Source: Glycine soja
Taxonomy: Eukaryota > Streptophyta > Magnoliopsida > Fabales > Fabaceae
DNA length: 64,000 nucleotides
Direction: 5' to 3'
NCBI RefSeq assembly: GCF_004193775.1
Contig: NC_041003.1
Span: 48,784,111 to 48,848,110, forward strand
Part shown: one piece after another, positions 11,499 to 23,449 of the stretch
How positions within the stretch are numbered: the first letter of the stretch is position 1
Layout: each line of letters opens with the position of its first letter
The notes under the pieces: generated by a model
What the model saw: the letters and a program-made list of their open reading frames with translations, nothing else
Databases searched by the model: none
What the model was told of the DNA's origin: nothing
Made by a program: the position numbers and the translations under genes

Positions 11499-13040
11499 CA
11501 AAGAGGAAGGGTGACCGAGAAGAATGTCTTCCAAGGCAATCAAGTTCTTCCTGGCCTCTGTTGGATGACAAATCTTGAAACTCTCCTTGCTGCTCGAGGT
11601 CTTGTTCCGTGTCTGCTGAGTCCTGAGATTTAAAGAACGTGGATGGAGAATGCAGGTTGAGGAACCATGCAAACTACCGGCTTTCATCAAGACCAGGGTA
11701 GGTTTTGAGACTCAAAAAACGCCTACAGAGATACTAACAGATTATCTCTCACCAAAGTTCTCACATCGACAATAGAATGAACTTATATATCCTAATGGAA
11801 TATGAACTCAGTCCTTACCAACTGTACTAACCTTTGTTGGCATTCCCGACATGGTCTGAAGCCTTTTGTTTTACACTATTTCTAACAAACTCTCTGCACC
11901 TTTTTTATGTTATGCATAACTGTAGAAGACTGGGAGAATTGAAAGGCTCTGGTGCTTTTGGAATCTTGATATGATCCAAGTCTGGTCTTGTATTCCACAG
12001 TCTTACCTTTTTATTGTTTGTTAACTGTTTTTCAGCAACTGAAACAATGGTCTATGATCAATGGTCATATTGTTTACCGAAATGCTCCGGTGGTCTTATT
12101 TTGTTCATCTACCCTGTAGCTACTAGTCTAAGAAAACTAAACAAGTTATTGGTGCATTGCACAAATATTTTCAAAGTATAAGTAATTTTTTTTAAGAAAA
12201 ATTAAAACATATAAGGTAAATATCATGTTAGTAAATGTGATAAATTTACACGTATGAAGAAGAAAAATATTAAAAGTGCCTTTAGTATTAAAATAGGTAC
12301 TTCATTAATATATAGTAAATAAATTAAAGATATAAGATTATTAAATTTGAAGAAGGAATTATGGAAATAAATAATTTGTAACAATATCTCTGTGTATATT
12401 AATTTAATATGATATACACAAATTACATGTAAATTCAATTTTAATAAGGTGATAATAATCTTAGAAAAAAAAAATAAATCTAATCAATTCGATATATCTA
12501 GATTGTAGTTTTAAAATGCAAGTCAAATTTTTAATTAAAATTAAGTAAAAGTATTTCAAAGAATCCACGTTGGCTGATTTCCATTTGGAAGGTCTCCCTT
12601 AGAGATGCTAGAAAGGAATCCACGTTGAATGCTAGGTCACACGCTTTTTACTGTGTATTCAACATTTGAGATGCTATACTAGCATCTAATTTTGAGGTCT
12701 TCCCATATACTTTTAGTCTACTGTCTAAGACACCTGATTAGTGTTGGGTCCTAACATTTACATCAAGATTGCTTTTTCTAGTGTCAACAAAATTGGACTT
12801 TTTATGGTTGCAACCTGAAAAAAAAAAATTGAGAATTAAAACTAATGAAAATTGCATAAAAAATAATTTTTATGAACAATACAAAAAGAATATAATTATT
12901 AGATTTTAATTTTCTTATGACTAATAGCGAGACTTAATTTTCATGTAATTTTTATATTTTTTTATTCAAACTTAGTCGTTTCTAATAATTTTGTACATGA
13001 ATCTAATAAGACATATTTTATGTATTGAATCAATAAAAAA

Positions 13041-13080
13041 AGATTCAAAATCATATAAGAAGATTCAAAATCGTATAAGA
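13041..13080 (+). repeat. 20-bp tandem duplication
   Basis: AGATTCAAAATCATATAAGA is followed directly by a copy with one mismatch (ATCGTATAAGA). Confidence 0.9.
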
Positions 13081-14906
13081 AAATAGTTTAAACTAATAAA
13101 TATTAATTACTATTTATTAATTTTTATTAGTGAAAATAATCAAAATTGTTGAAACTATTTTAAGGGTTTACTTGAGAATAAATTAAATTGTTGAAGAAGG
13201 ATCACATGTATATGACATGGCATGATCAAAATTAAATAAAAAACATGATTCTTTTGCCAAAACATTCTTAAATTTTATATAAAGCAAACAACAAACAAAC
13301 TATATAGAATAAACTGGTATCACGTGACACCAGATTGCTTGAAAAACTCACCTATTTGTATGTTCCCCCATAACAGTGGCTTCTCCAGGTTCTGACATAA
13401 ACTTTAAGTATTTGACAATATTGAAAGATAAAGCTACAGTGAAACCTACGTCAATATACATGTAACATTAAATAGAAAGGGGTGATATTAACTATTAAGG
13501 AATAAAATAAGATTACCATTAGAAGTTGCACGTAATGTGATCCTTTCTGCACAACACCAGCTTGTTCACTCTCAGTCTTGCCTTCTCCACTTGACCAAAG
13601 ATCGTATTCCTTACCACTTGAAGTTAAACTTAAAACATTATTCTCATCGAATCATAGAAAGGCTTTTTCCATCAAATTGTTTTACGTAGTTTGCTTTTAG
13701 AACCACTATTTTAAATTAATTATGCGAGTTATTATTTGAATTATTTAAGTTATTTAATTATTTGAGTTACTATATTTACATTATTTCAGTTTCCAACCTA
13801 ACTCACCATAGCTAACAAAAAATAGTAGAACAAGTACGAAAGAAAACATCAAATTAAAGATAAAAGAATTCTTATCTCTATCCACCGTAATCATTTTTAG
13901 CAAAATAAAATCAATCACAATCACTATTGTAAATCTTGACAATCTCTACTAATTAATTACTAGAATTTATTTTCAGCTTATTAACTAAATAGTTCGTTTG
14001 ATTGTCAGTATAATAAGATAAAATATAATATGAGAGTAGAATAAGAATAAAATATGATAACGTAAAAAAGAAATATATGATAAGAGTACGATAAATTTTA
14101 ATCTAATCAAATATTTGGTTTGCGACAGGTAGCAAATCAATAATAAAGTAATATAGAAAAGATAAAATTATTGTTTCATTAAAATTACATATATTATGGA
14201 ATATGAAATTATTAAAAAAATTATAACTAAATTATAGAAAATATATTTTGTTGGAGTAATATTCTTCAAAATATAAACAAATTATATAAGTTTTTAAAAT
14301 TATAATTATTATTCAAATAATTTTCTTTAAAAATATTTGAATAAGTAATGATTTAATTTTTAATATTTTAATTAAGAATATAATTTAATTATTTTTCAAA
14401 ATTATTCTCTCCCTATATATAAATTATTTTTCGTATATCAATGGCAATGGCACGTTGGCGTTACATGCAAAGAGGTTGAGTTGGTGACCATGACCATCAT
14501 AGCGGTTCTTCTCGTCTTCTTCTCCTATAAACAAAATGCCTAGCTTCTCTTCTCTTTGCTTCCAGTATGCCTCTTTTTTCTCAATTCCCTCTCCATTTCA
14601 ACTTTATTCAACAGTTAATTTGTGTTAATTGTTGCATGTGGTTTTTATTTTTGTGCTTTGCATGATTGCATCCAAATTGAAATCATCATCATCATAATAA
14701 TACTAATACTTCTATTTGCATACATTGCATTAATGCTTGTGGCAAGGTAATAGTAAGTTAGGAACCTTGTGATTGATATATTGATTCAATTTGTCTAGTT
14801 TCTGGGGTTTTATGTTGTGAATCATCATCGTGATCAAGCTGACATTAATTGTTCATTTCTTGTGTGACGATGCTTTGATTTTAATTAGCATTTGACTCTC
14901 TCGTCA

Positions 14907-17900
14907 ATGGTTGTGGAGGCTCTAGTTCCTCTTCTTGAGAGCAACATGCAAGCTATGAATGAAGACTATTCAGCTTCATTTACCAGTAAAATGAAGGAGG
15001 GGAATCACAAAACCTATTCTTCCACCAGAGATAGTAACAATAACATGCAGCAGGGTGGGGAACTTTGGACTAATGGACTTATTTGTGCTTTTGAATTCAT
15101 GAGGGGAAATGGACCTACCAAGAAGAAGGATTATTGCTTAGGGAGAATTGGAAACAGTTTGAATGAATCAGATTCACATGGAGATGATTTTCATTTGTAT
15201 TGCAAAGAGGATCTTCCAAGGAGATACTGGAGACCAATTGGTTGGGATAGAATTTCTGAACTTGTTCAGGCAGTGCATAGTGGTGATGCACAGCCGTTTG
15301 ATTTCACGGATGATGAGAGTGATGTTCCTGTTGCAGATGTAGCGACTCCTTACTGGGAACGGCCGGTGGGGCCCACGTGGTGGTGTCATTTGGATGCTGC
15401 TGATCCTTTTGTTACTGCCTGGTTTGGTAGTTCTCGCTGGTTGCATCCTGCCATCAGCATCGCTTTGCAAGAAGAAAGTAGATTAATAAGTGATAGAATG
15501 AAACACCTTCTGTACGAGGTAATTGAGACTGAAAGTCGAATTTGCTAATTTTTTTATTTTTAAAAAATTCAATTTGCTGCAAATCGGGTGTCTTTAGAAA
15601 ATGTCTTATTGGTTGTTGTGCTTCTTTCAGTAAAATCAATGACTCAATGAATAGGTGAAAAGGCTTTTTGATTTTATAAAATAAGCTTTTAATTATTAGT
15701 GTTTATTTTGATAGGTTCCAGTTCGAGTTGCAGGAGGATTATTATTTGAACTTCTAGGGCAGTCTGCTGGTGATCCATTTGCTGAGGAAGATGACATTCC
15801 CGTTGTCTTACGGGCATGGCAGGCACAAAACTTTTTGGTGACTGCTTTGCATGTTAAGGGCTCTGCTTCAAATATCAATGTGTTAGGTATTTTAGAAGTT
15901 CAGGTCAGTTAGTCTTTTTGCCCCCTCATTCATCACAGACAGATATGGATCCTCTGCTGTTGTGGATCTAATCTAACCATTGAAGTTTATTAAATTTAAT
16001 TGGAAGATGTTAATTTATTATATAATGAAATAAATTGAATGAATGGGATTTATGCAGTTCTGAGAGTAATTCTAGAGGATTGAAATACTTAATCAAAGAA
16101 TTATTCTGCCAGAAGCATAATTCTTTTATTATTTTTGTCCTTGGTTGCCTTCAACTATGTTATACAGGAACTGCTGGCTGCAGGAGGTGCTAAAAATCCA
16201 TGCAGCATTCATGAGGTTGTAGCACACCTAGCTAGCCGACTTGCACGATGGGATGATAGGTCAATACTATTTACATCTTGTTACCATTTAGATTTGTATT
16301 GGTTTTGCTGTTGATGATTACTGTTTTCCCTTTAATTTATATTTTTTTTTCTTCCACTGGTAATTCTATATATAACCTCCAAATATAAGATAAACATAAT
16401 CTTGATTGAATCTGTTGGAGATGGTGTAATTAAATTCACACCTGAACTATGAATATCCAAATTGCTAAGAGGGTGTGTTTATTAGACAATGCTTTTTTTT
16501 TTTTTTATCAAGGTAAAGTGTAAACAAATTGCGATTCTTCAAATTAAATCTGCTATGTGGATACAATCTCATAAATACAAGCATATATGCATAGGTATAC
16601 TATTTCTAGATTCTATTGCTAGTTAGATATGATTAAATTACACACAGAATGGAGAAAAAAAAATTGTAATGAATATTCGAGTAAAAGAGTATGTACAAAA
16701 TTTGGGAGAATATATGAAATTGCTTTATCTCCTTGTCGTCAGAATTTTAAGGAACATGATAAACGAATCTGGCGGATAACACATTAAGACCAAATGTATG
16801 AAGTTCAAAATATGATTTAGGTCTATTTGGGTTGTCTGATTGTTGCAACTGGGGCTTCAACAACTACTGTTTGCAGTTGGCTATTCCTTTTCATAGTCAG
16901 CAATCATATGCATATATGCTAAAGAGAAACATACCGCATGATGCAAGCCGCCATGTTCCATGTGAAGTGGAAATTCATGGTGTATGATAGTCATATATGG
17001 TTTTTTTCATCCTCTTCATGAAAGTGAAGATTATGAATACTGGAAGTCTTCATCATATTTTATATGACTTAAAAAAAATTAATCTCGTAGTAGATTTATT
17101 TATTCTTGGTTTTTGTTATCCAAGAAAAAATAATAAAGAGAAAACGAGTTACTTTTGATTGGAAGGAACACATTGCCCTCTTGAAAAACATGAATAGAGA
17201 GTGAAACTAGGTTTAAGAAATCCATGACTTTCAATAGAAAGAATAAAAAGAAAGGCATTGAACAGAGAAAGATAGAAACCCCCTTTTTGTTTTTTCTTAT
17301 TACTGTCAAAAAGGTTCTGTTCAGTCACAAGGTTCAGTCACATGGCTATAGTTTAGTTCTTGTAACTCAATTAGAATTTCCCTCATAGATCCTGCTTTTA
17401 CGGGAATCAAATTGGGTAGTGAGCGTAATGGCTTTAGCTCCAGTATTAATTAATGGACGTGTTTTGTTTTGTTTTTTATTTTTTATTTTGATATATCTAG
17501 ACTGAATTTGGTTGTAATATCACCCTGTTTCCTTCTTTCTCTTGAATTTGTTGTTAACAATATTCTCTGAAACTGATAAATTTTCTATTCTTAAAATCTG
17601 ATGCTGTTATTAGCATAGGCTATATTAATCAGTTTTCTTGGTGATAATTATAGAAGTTTTGGATCTTTGTGAATGGTTTACTTTTTAACATTCTATCGCA
17701 GTCTAAAATCATACTTAGTTGGGATCACAATCTAATATGCAGTGTCATCATAATTATTTCTTACTAATGAACATGATATCATAGGTTGTTTCGTAAACAC
17801 ATCTTTGGGGCTGCAGATGAAGTTGAATTGATGTTTATGAACAGGTGATTGCATGTGCTTTGGACCACTACATATAAGAACTTTTGTTTTTTTGAAAGAA

Positions 17901-19485
17901 TATACAAGAACTTAAGAAGTGTAGCATTACTAGCATAGGTGCGCATTTTATCTTTTTTGTTTGTAACTTGGTTACACAATGTTCTTTCCTTCCTGGTAGG
18001 AGGAGCCATGAGGATCTGCATCTGTTCACTATAATACTGAACCAAGAAATTAGAAGATTATCAACCCAGGTAATTATGCAGATTACAACATGACTAATAC
18101 TTTACTGGTAGAGTCTGCTATAAACTTGTAACTTTGTTAAATAAAAATAAGAAATGTTGTAGAGAGTGAAACTTTTACATATCGCACAATTTCATTGATT
18201 GCACTGCTCTAATCATTTATTTAAATAAGTAATTATGTAAAAATAAAATAAAATTTGGTACATAGGTAATTATGTAAATTGTGTACCCAAAATTTTATAT
18301 CCTTATCTCTTGTATGACCTTACAGGTTATAAGAGTGAAATGGTCACTCCATGCAAGAGAGGAAATTGTTTTTGAACTTCTTAAACAGTTGAGAGGAAAT
18401 GCAGCAAGAGCATTGCTGGAAGGAGTAATGAAGAGTACAAGGCAAATGATTGGGGAGCAAGAAGCAGTTCGAGGTCGCTTATTCATAATCCAGGATGTGA
18501 CGCAAAGCACAGTCCGGGCATGGTTGCAGGTTTTTAATTTTTTACCAACTACTGTACCATAATCTATAAATTAGTAAGCTACAAATGTTTCATTGAATTC
18601 ATTTATGTACCTGAGTTCATACAGTAGCTCTATAACTATAAGTATGCAAAGAATTTATTTGGCATTATTACTGGTGCACGATATTTTGTATCCAATAAGA
18701 TGAAAATGATAATGCACTTGAATTGGCCATTTATCTTTGGAGGACTATAGTAAGACTTTAATTTTTTAATCGAGTTAAAAAGTAATTCTTTTAATATATT
18801 CATTTAATTGGCTTTTATATCTCTGTAGCATTCATAATGCAAACTAAAATTTGTAGTACACTAGAAGAGTGTGTGTGCGCATACGTGTATCAGTTAGTTA
18901 GTGTATACAGGATACTTGATGAAATTGTATAATTATATATAGTACTATAGTCTTGATATATATATGTATTCCTCTGCATGTTGGTGTCAATCCAGTTTTT
19001 CATTTTATTTTTATTCAAATAAAGAAAATAGAGAGAATAGGGGACTTCATTATGTTAGTTAATTTCACTCTTCCTACTTATTTTAGGACAGAAGCCTCAC
19101 AGTTACCCATAACTTGGGAATATTCGGGGGTTGTGGCCTTGTTCTTTCCATCATAACTGGACTATTTGGCATAAATGTGGATGGAATACCTGGATCTTCA
19201 GGAACTCCTTATGCCTTTCTTCTATTCACCATGATCCTCTTTGTGCTAGGGGTCGTGCTAATTGGAATTGGATTGCTTTACCTTGGCCTGAAAAAACCCA
19301 TCATTGAAGAAAATGTTGCACTGAGAAAGCAAGAGCTTCAAGAGCTAGTCAGGATGTTTCAACATGAAGCAGAAACTCATGCACAAGTACGGAAAACGGT
19401 GCCTCACAAGGCTCAAACTGCAGCAGTTCGGCCACCAAATGGTGCAAATCATCGTTTCATAATGTCAAAGTTGTGCAGTCACTAG
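14907..19485 (+). CDS. CorA-like (Mg2+ transporter family) membrane protein, At2g42950 type
   Basis: Seven exons join in phase: 14907-15518, 15715-15903, 16168-16259, 17785-17844, 18000-18069, 18326-18529 and 19087-19485, giving 541 residues. The start is the ATG of MVVEALVPLL; the frame upstream offers no other ATG. The N-terminal part is soluble and acidic/aromatic (RRYWRPIGWDRI, TPYWERPVGPTWW). A long helical region follows, then two C-terminal membrane helices (about 419-437 and 451-474) as in CorA. The loop after the first helix reads G437-I-N439, so it has a GxN motif but not the canonical GMN of CorA. In the family this motif forms the entrance selectivity filter; ZntB-type members also deviate at the middle position. 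Arabidopsis At2g42950 is annotated CorA-like, and gene order supports orthology. Cation specificity and membrane location cannot be read from the sequence. Confidence 0.88.
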
Positions 19486-20480
19486 ATTTTTGTAGGGCTA
19501 TGGATATATGGCTCAAAAAATTATCATGCTGTCTTTGTTGTTAGCCTATTAGGTGATACCAATAAAAGATATGTTGAAATGTAAAACATATTTGTTTCCA
19601 AGGTTGATTTGGCTTAAGGAATTATTTATCTCTTGACATCTTTGGGTAATAACTTTTAGGTGGTTGGATGAAAATGATTACAAATGAATCTATAATGACC
19701 CTTTCTGTGTTTAATAATAATAATGATTTAATCACTGAAGTAACTAGTTTAAAAAAGAAACGGTAACATGGGTATTTCATGAGTTGTTTGTTGTCCTTTG
19801 ATGAAGTCTATTATCAGCCACCTTACTGGAACTGATCCCAACTGTATCTGTTAACTTGGTTAAATATAAGGCAGCTATCCTCTGCAATCGGACGTACTCA
19901 TTCCATGTACACCTTTATTGTACTACTTTACAGAGATATGAAATCAGTTTTTTCTCCTCATTCATAATCTATATAATCAATCAATCATTTACAGCATTAC
20001 AATATCAGTACCACCAAGGAAAAGTAGATGTAACTAACTTTTTTCTCCGTTAGTGTCCACTGTAGCTTGTCATGGCTCAGTCCTGGACACAAAATGTTGG
20101 GGCATACAATCAAGGGGTTCGTGTTCCACGTAGTTGGGATCAATTGGAATATTTAATGGCAGCTATATGGAATTTAGTGATTCGGTTCTAGTTGGGGCAT
20201 ATAATACAACAAGACACTTCAATATTAGTAGTCCGTTAATTTAAATTAAAATTAAAAATGTTCACTTGCTCTCCTTATTAGAATAAAATTTGTGCAAGGA
20301 AACATATATTATTAAATAAACCTATGCATGAGCTCTCAGTTGAGAGAAGCTATATGAGTTATGACTCTCAGCTACAACATACATGTATCCCCCATTCCTC
20401 TCTGTGGTTTGACTAGTAGTTGAAAGAAGCTGTGATACTAGCTTGTAATCACCAGTCCTCAACTGCAATTTGAATGCACC
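19486..20480. other. 3' UTR of CorA-like gene and promoter of K+ channel gene
   Basis: Spacer between two plus-strand genes. It includes AATAAA-like strings shortly after the CorA-like stop and the leader of the channel gene. No other gene seen. Confidence 0.5.
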
Positions 20481-22182
20481 ATGCAGGAGTCCCTCCTGAG
20501 ATCTTGCTCTAGGAAAGCAGACTCACCAAACAGATCATCACCTGGGGAACTATCTATCCATGATCTTGCTCTTGCCCTTGCCCCATCCCTGTTCCAATCT
20601 AGTTCTCATCATGTCACCAATGAAGCCAAGACTTCTATGCACCTCATAGCCAACTTGGCCTTCAAGAAAGGAAAGTTTATCCATCGCTCTCGCTCTGCAC
20701 CATCTTTATTATTCACTGACATGGGATTAGATTTTCAAGAACCATCTGAACCACACAAGTCATCAACTTCAATAGTGAGGCTATCTTTTCTTGGTGTTTT
20801 CTTGTATGTGGCAATTGGGGTGACAGTGTACATGACTAGTGGGAGTTTCAGGGGCACTACCACTTTCAGGCCTGTAGATGCTGTGTACTTTACAATGGTA
20901 ACTCTCTGCACTATTGGATATGGAGATATTGTTCCTGACTCCACGTTTACCAAGATCTTTACATGTGGTTTCATTTTGGTGGGTTTTGGATTTCTTGGTT
21001 TTCTGCTCAATGGATTGGTTGCATACATTTGTGATACACAAGAGGCATTCTTGTTGAGCATGATGGATGAGAATAGATATAAGAAAATTCTCAGGACTTA
21101 TATGGTTGATGAAGAGAAAGGAAGAATGAGAATAAGAACCAAAGTTTGTCTGGCTTTGGCTGTTGTGATTGGCTGCATTGCTATAGGAACAGTCACAGTG
21201 CACTTAGTTGAGGACCTGAATTGGGATGACAGTATTTATCTCTCCATTACTTCGGTTACAACGGTTGGTTATGGGGATTTTTCTCTCAGAACAGTAACCG
21301 GAAGATGCTTTGCAATTATATGGCTTTTGGTAAGCACACTGGCAGTTGCCAGGGCCTTTATATACCTTACTGAATATAGTATTCACAAGAGAAATCGTAA
21401 GATGGCACAATGGGTTCTTCAGAAGAAGATAACCTTATCAGATTTAGCAGCTGCAGACCTTGATAATGATGGATCAATCAGGTATGCCTGAATGTTTGTA
21501 GTCTCATATAATATCTTTCCTTGTTGTTTTGTCGCTTGTATAATAAATGGATTAAAGCAGAATCAGTGCATTGGTTACAAAGAGAGTTATAAGAAGTCAA
21601 GGCCTAATTAAAAGCAAGAGTAAACAGAATATTACTAGAAGTTCGTGGCTAAAGCCTGTTTTAGTCACTTTGAAAATAAGAAATTGTAGGATAAATTAGC
21701 AAAGGGGAATCCCTGAGTATATCAGGTTCCTAGAACATTTCCTAGTTGTTTTAGCTTCACAAATCACAGTTAAAGAAGCAAGATGGGGACAGAAATCAAA
21801 AGACCATCATCATCTCAGACCAACCTTAAATCAAGAAATTATCATGTTTTGAAGAGGATAAATAATATATTTCACTCTTGTCCCAATGCTCTACTGTAAA
21901 TTTGTAACTTCTTAATTAAAAGTCCTTGCACATCTCTCTTATGGCCATATGATTTCAGTTCAGTATAGAATACTGACTACTGAGTTATATTACTTTCATT
22001 CATTTTTTGTAACCATTTTTTAGTTTTGTTGGTGCAGCAAGTCTGACTTTGTCATATACAAGCTTAAGCAAATGGGGAAGATTACTGAGATAGACATTCT
22101 GCAAATAAGCAAACAATTTGATTCCTTGGAACATGGCATGTATGGCAAGATTACTCTTGCTGACCTCATGGATACTGTCTAA
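20481..22182 (+). CDS. Two-pore potassium channel (TPK/KCO family)
   Basis: Two exons (20481-21481 and 22038-22182, joined ATC AG|C AAG) give 381 residues. The N-terminus holds RSRSAP at 69-74, a textbook mode-1 14-3-3 site (RSxSxP). Membrane helices lie at about 100-118, 159-183, 221-242 and 274-296. Two pore loops carry TIGYGD (144-149) and TVGYGD (261-266), the K+ selectivity filters. The C-terminus has one canonical EF-hand loop, DLDNDGSISKSD, split by the intron, and a second, degenerate one (DSLEHGMYGKIT) lacking most acidic ligands. Plant TPKs dimerise to form K+ channels, mostly in the vacuolar membrane, activated by Ca2+ and 14-3-3 proteins. The one good EF-hand suggests Ca2+ sensing is kept but reduced. 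The exact Arabidopsis counterpart (TPK2/3/5) is not decided from sequence alone. Confidence 0.95.
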
Positions 22183-23449
22183 TAAATCCAAACATATCTT
22201 CTAAAAGGGCAGAGCAGTAGTACACGAGACTGCCACTATTGTAGAGTGTCTCATGTTTGCAATCTTATCCCATGAATAGAGTGACTATTTCTTCTACTAA
22301 AACTAGAGACTATCATTCAGGCCACAAAGATAACCTTAGTGTTATCTCATCCTTTATTCTTTTTTTTGGGTCAAACGTTATAAGTGTATTGCACATCATT
22401 ACCAAGCATTTGCCCATACGCATGAAATACGGATATTCAGTGAACAGAACTATAGAAGCATTGGCCTTTACTTGCACCAATACTTGTGAAAATTGAAAAG
22501 CATAAGGTCACGGGTGCCCATTATTATTTGTACTTCTTAGTGCTAGTTCTATTTGTTTCTTGATGTGATGTCATACTAATGTAAAAATAATACACAATAT
22601 GGATTTTTGTGGTACTCTATTTTGAAAATCAGCAGCTAAAATAATAGCTATAATACTGAAACAAATTGTTTAGTCAGTCACTGATTAATAAATGAGTTAA
22701 ACTGTAAACACTTATCATGGCTACTGTTAACAAAATTTACACGAGTCCAGAAACAGAAAATTTTCATCCGCAGTGGCAGAAGCTCCTGATATCATATAAC
22801 GTGTGCATCATGGATTGTGTAAACTCAAACACATGATGGGGATTTATGGTATTGCATGAAACAAATATATTAAATACGTGAATCATGGAAGCCATATTTA
22901 AAACTAAAAAAAAAAAAAAAAAAAACCCACACCTTTTAGCCTGCCTGATACAAAGTAGATGCATGATTTAATATCTAATTTCTTATGAGTCATGACAACA
23001 ATAAGAACTTTAGGCGGTAACCTGCAGGGTAATTGACGCAACAGTACCTTACACACAAAGGACATCTCATGCAATCCTCCAAAAAAACTTCACTACTACG
23101 TACATTTATGAGACAGAATAAGGTAAAAAAAAAAAACTTTGGAATGCAAGTTGAAGACAGGGACAAAGACAAGCAACTTCACTTGGCTATCCTTATTCCT
23201 TGGTCAAATTTCTCAATCTGTTGCTCCTCCATCACCAAACAGATGATTGTGGGTTGGAAAGAATAGTGGTACATCAACACCTCTTTTCATTTTAATAAAC
23301 TAATAATAAGCATCTCAAATGTGTCTTTCCTGTTTCCACATTAAGTGATTAAGGGATACAAGAAAATTGTGGCATAGTTTTTTTTTTTTTTACAAATGAT
23401 GTTAGTTCTCACCTGGAAGCAGAAGATGAGTTGAGCAAAACAAAATTGA
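22183..23449. other. Spacer between convergent genes
   Basis: Holds the 3' UTRs of the plus-strand K+ channel gene and the minus-strand coiled-coil gene. An A-run at about 22906-22924 is the only distinctive feature. On the minus strand a good donor-like string (TTCCAG|GTGAG) near 23412 lies beyond the predicted stop of the coiled-coil gene, so a 3' UTR intron or longer isoform is possible. Confidence 0.4.

Larger units (their letters stand above)
10767..14906. other. Intergenic between AHL and CorA-like genes
   Basis: About 4.1 kb, AT-rich. It contains the AHL promoter side, a CorA-like exon fragment (11449-11498), a 20-bp tandem duplication (13041-13080) and the presumed promoter and leader of the CorA-like gene at its right end. 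Two copies of GAATCCACGTTG lie near 12560-12630. No intact gene seen. Confidence 0.5.
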
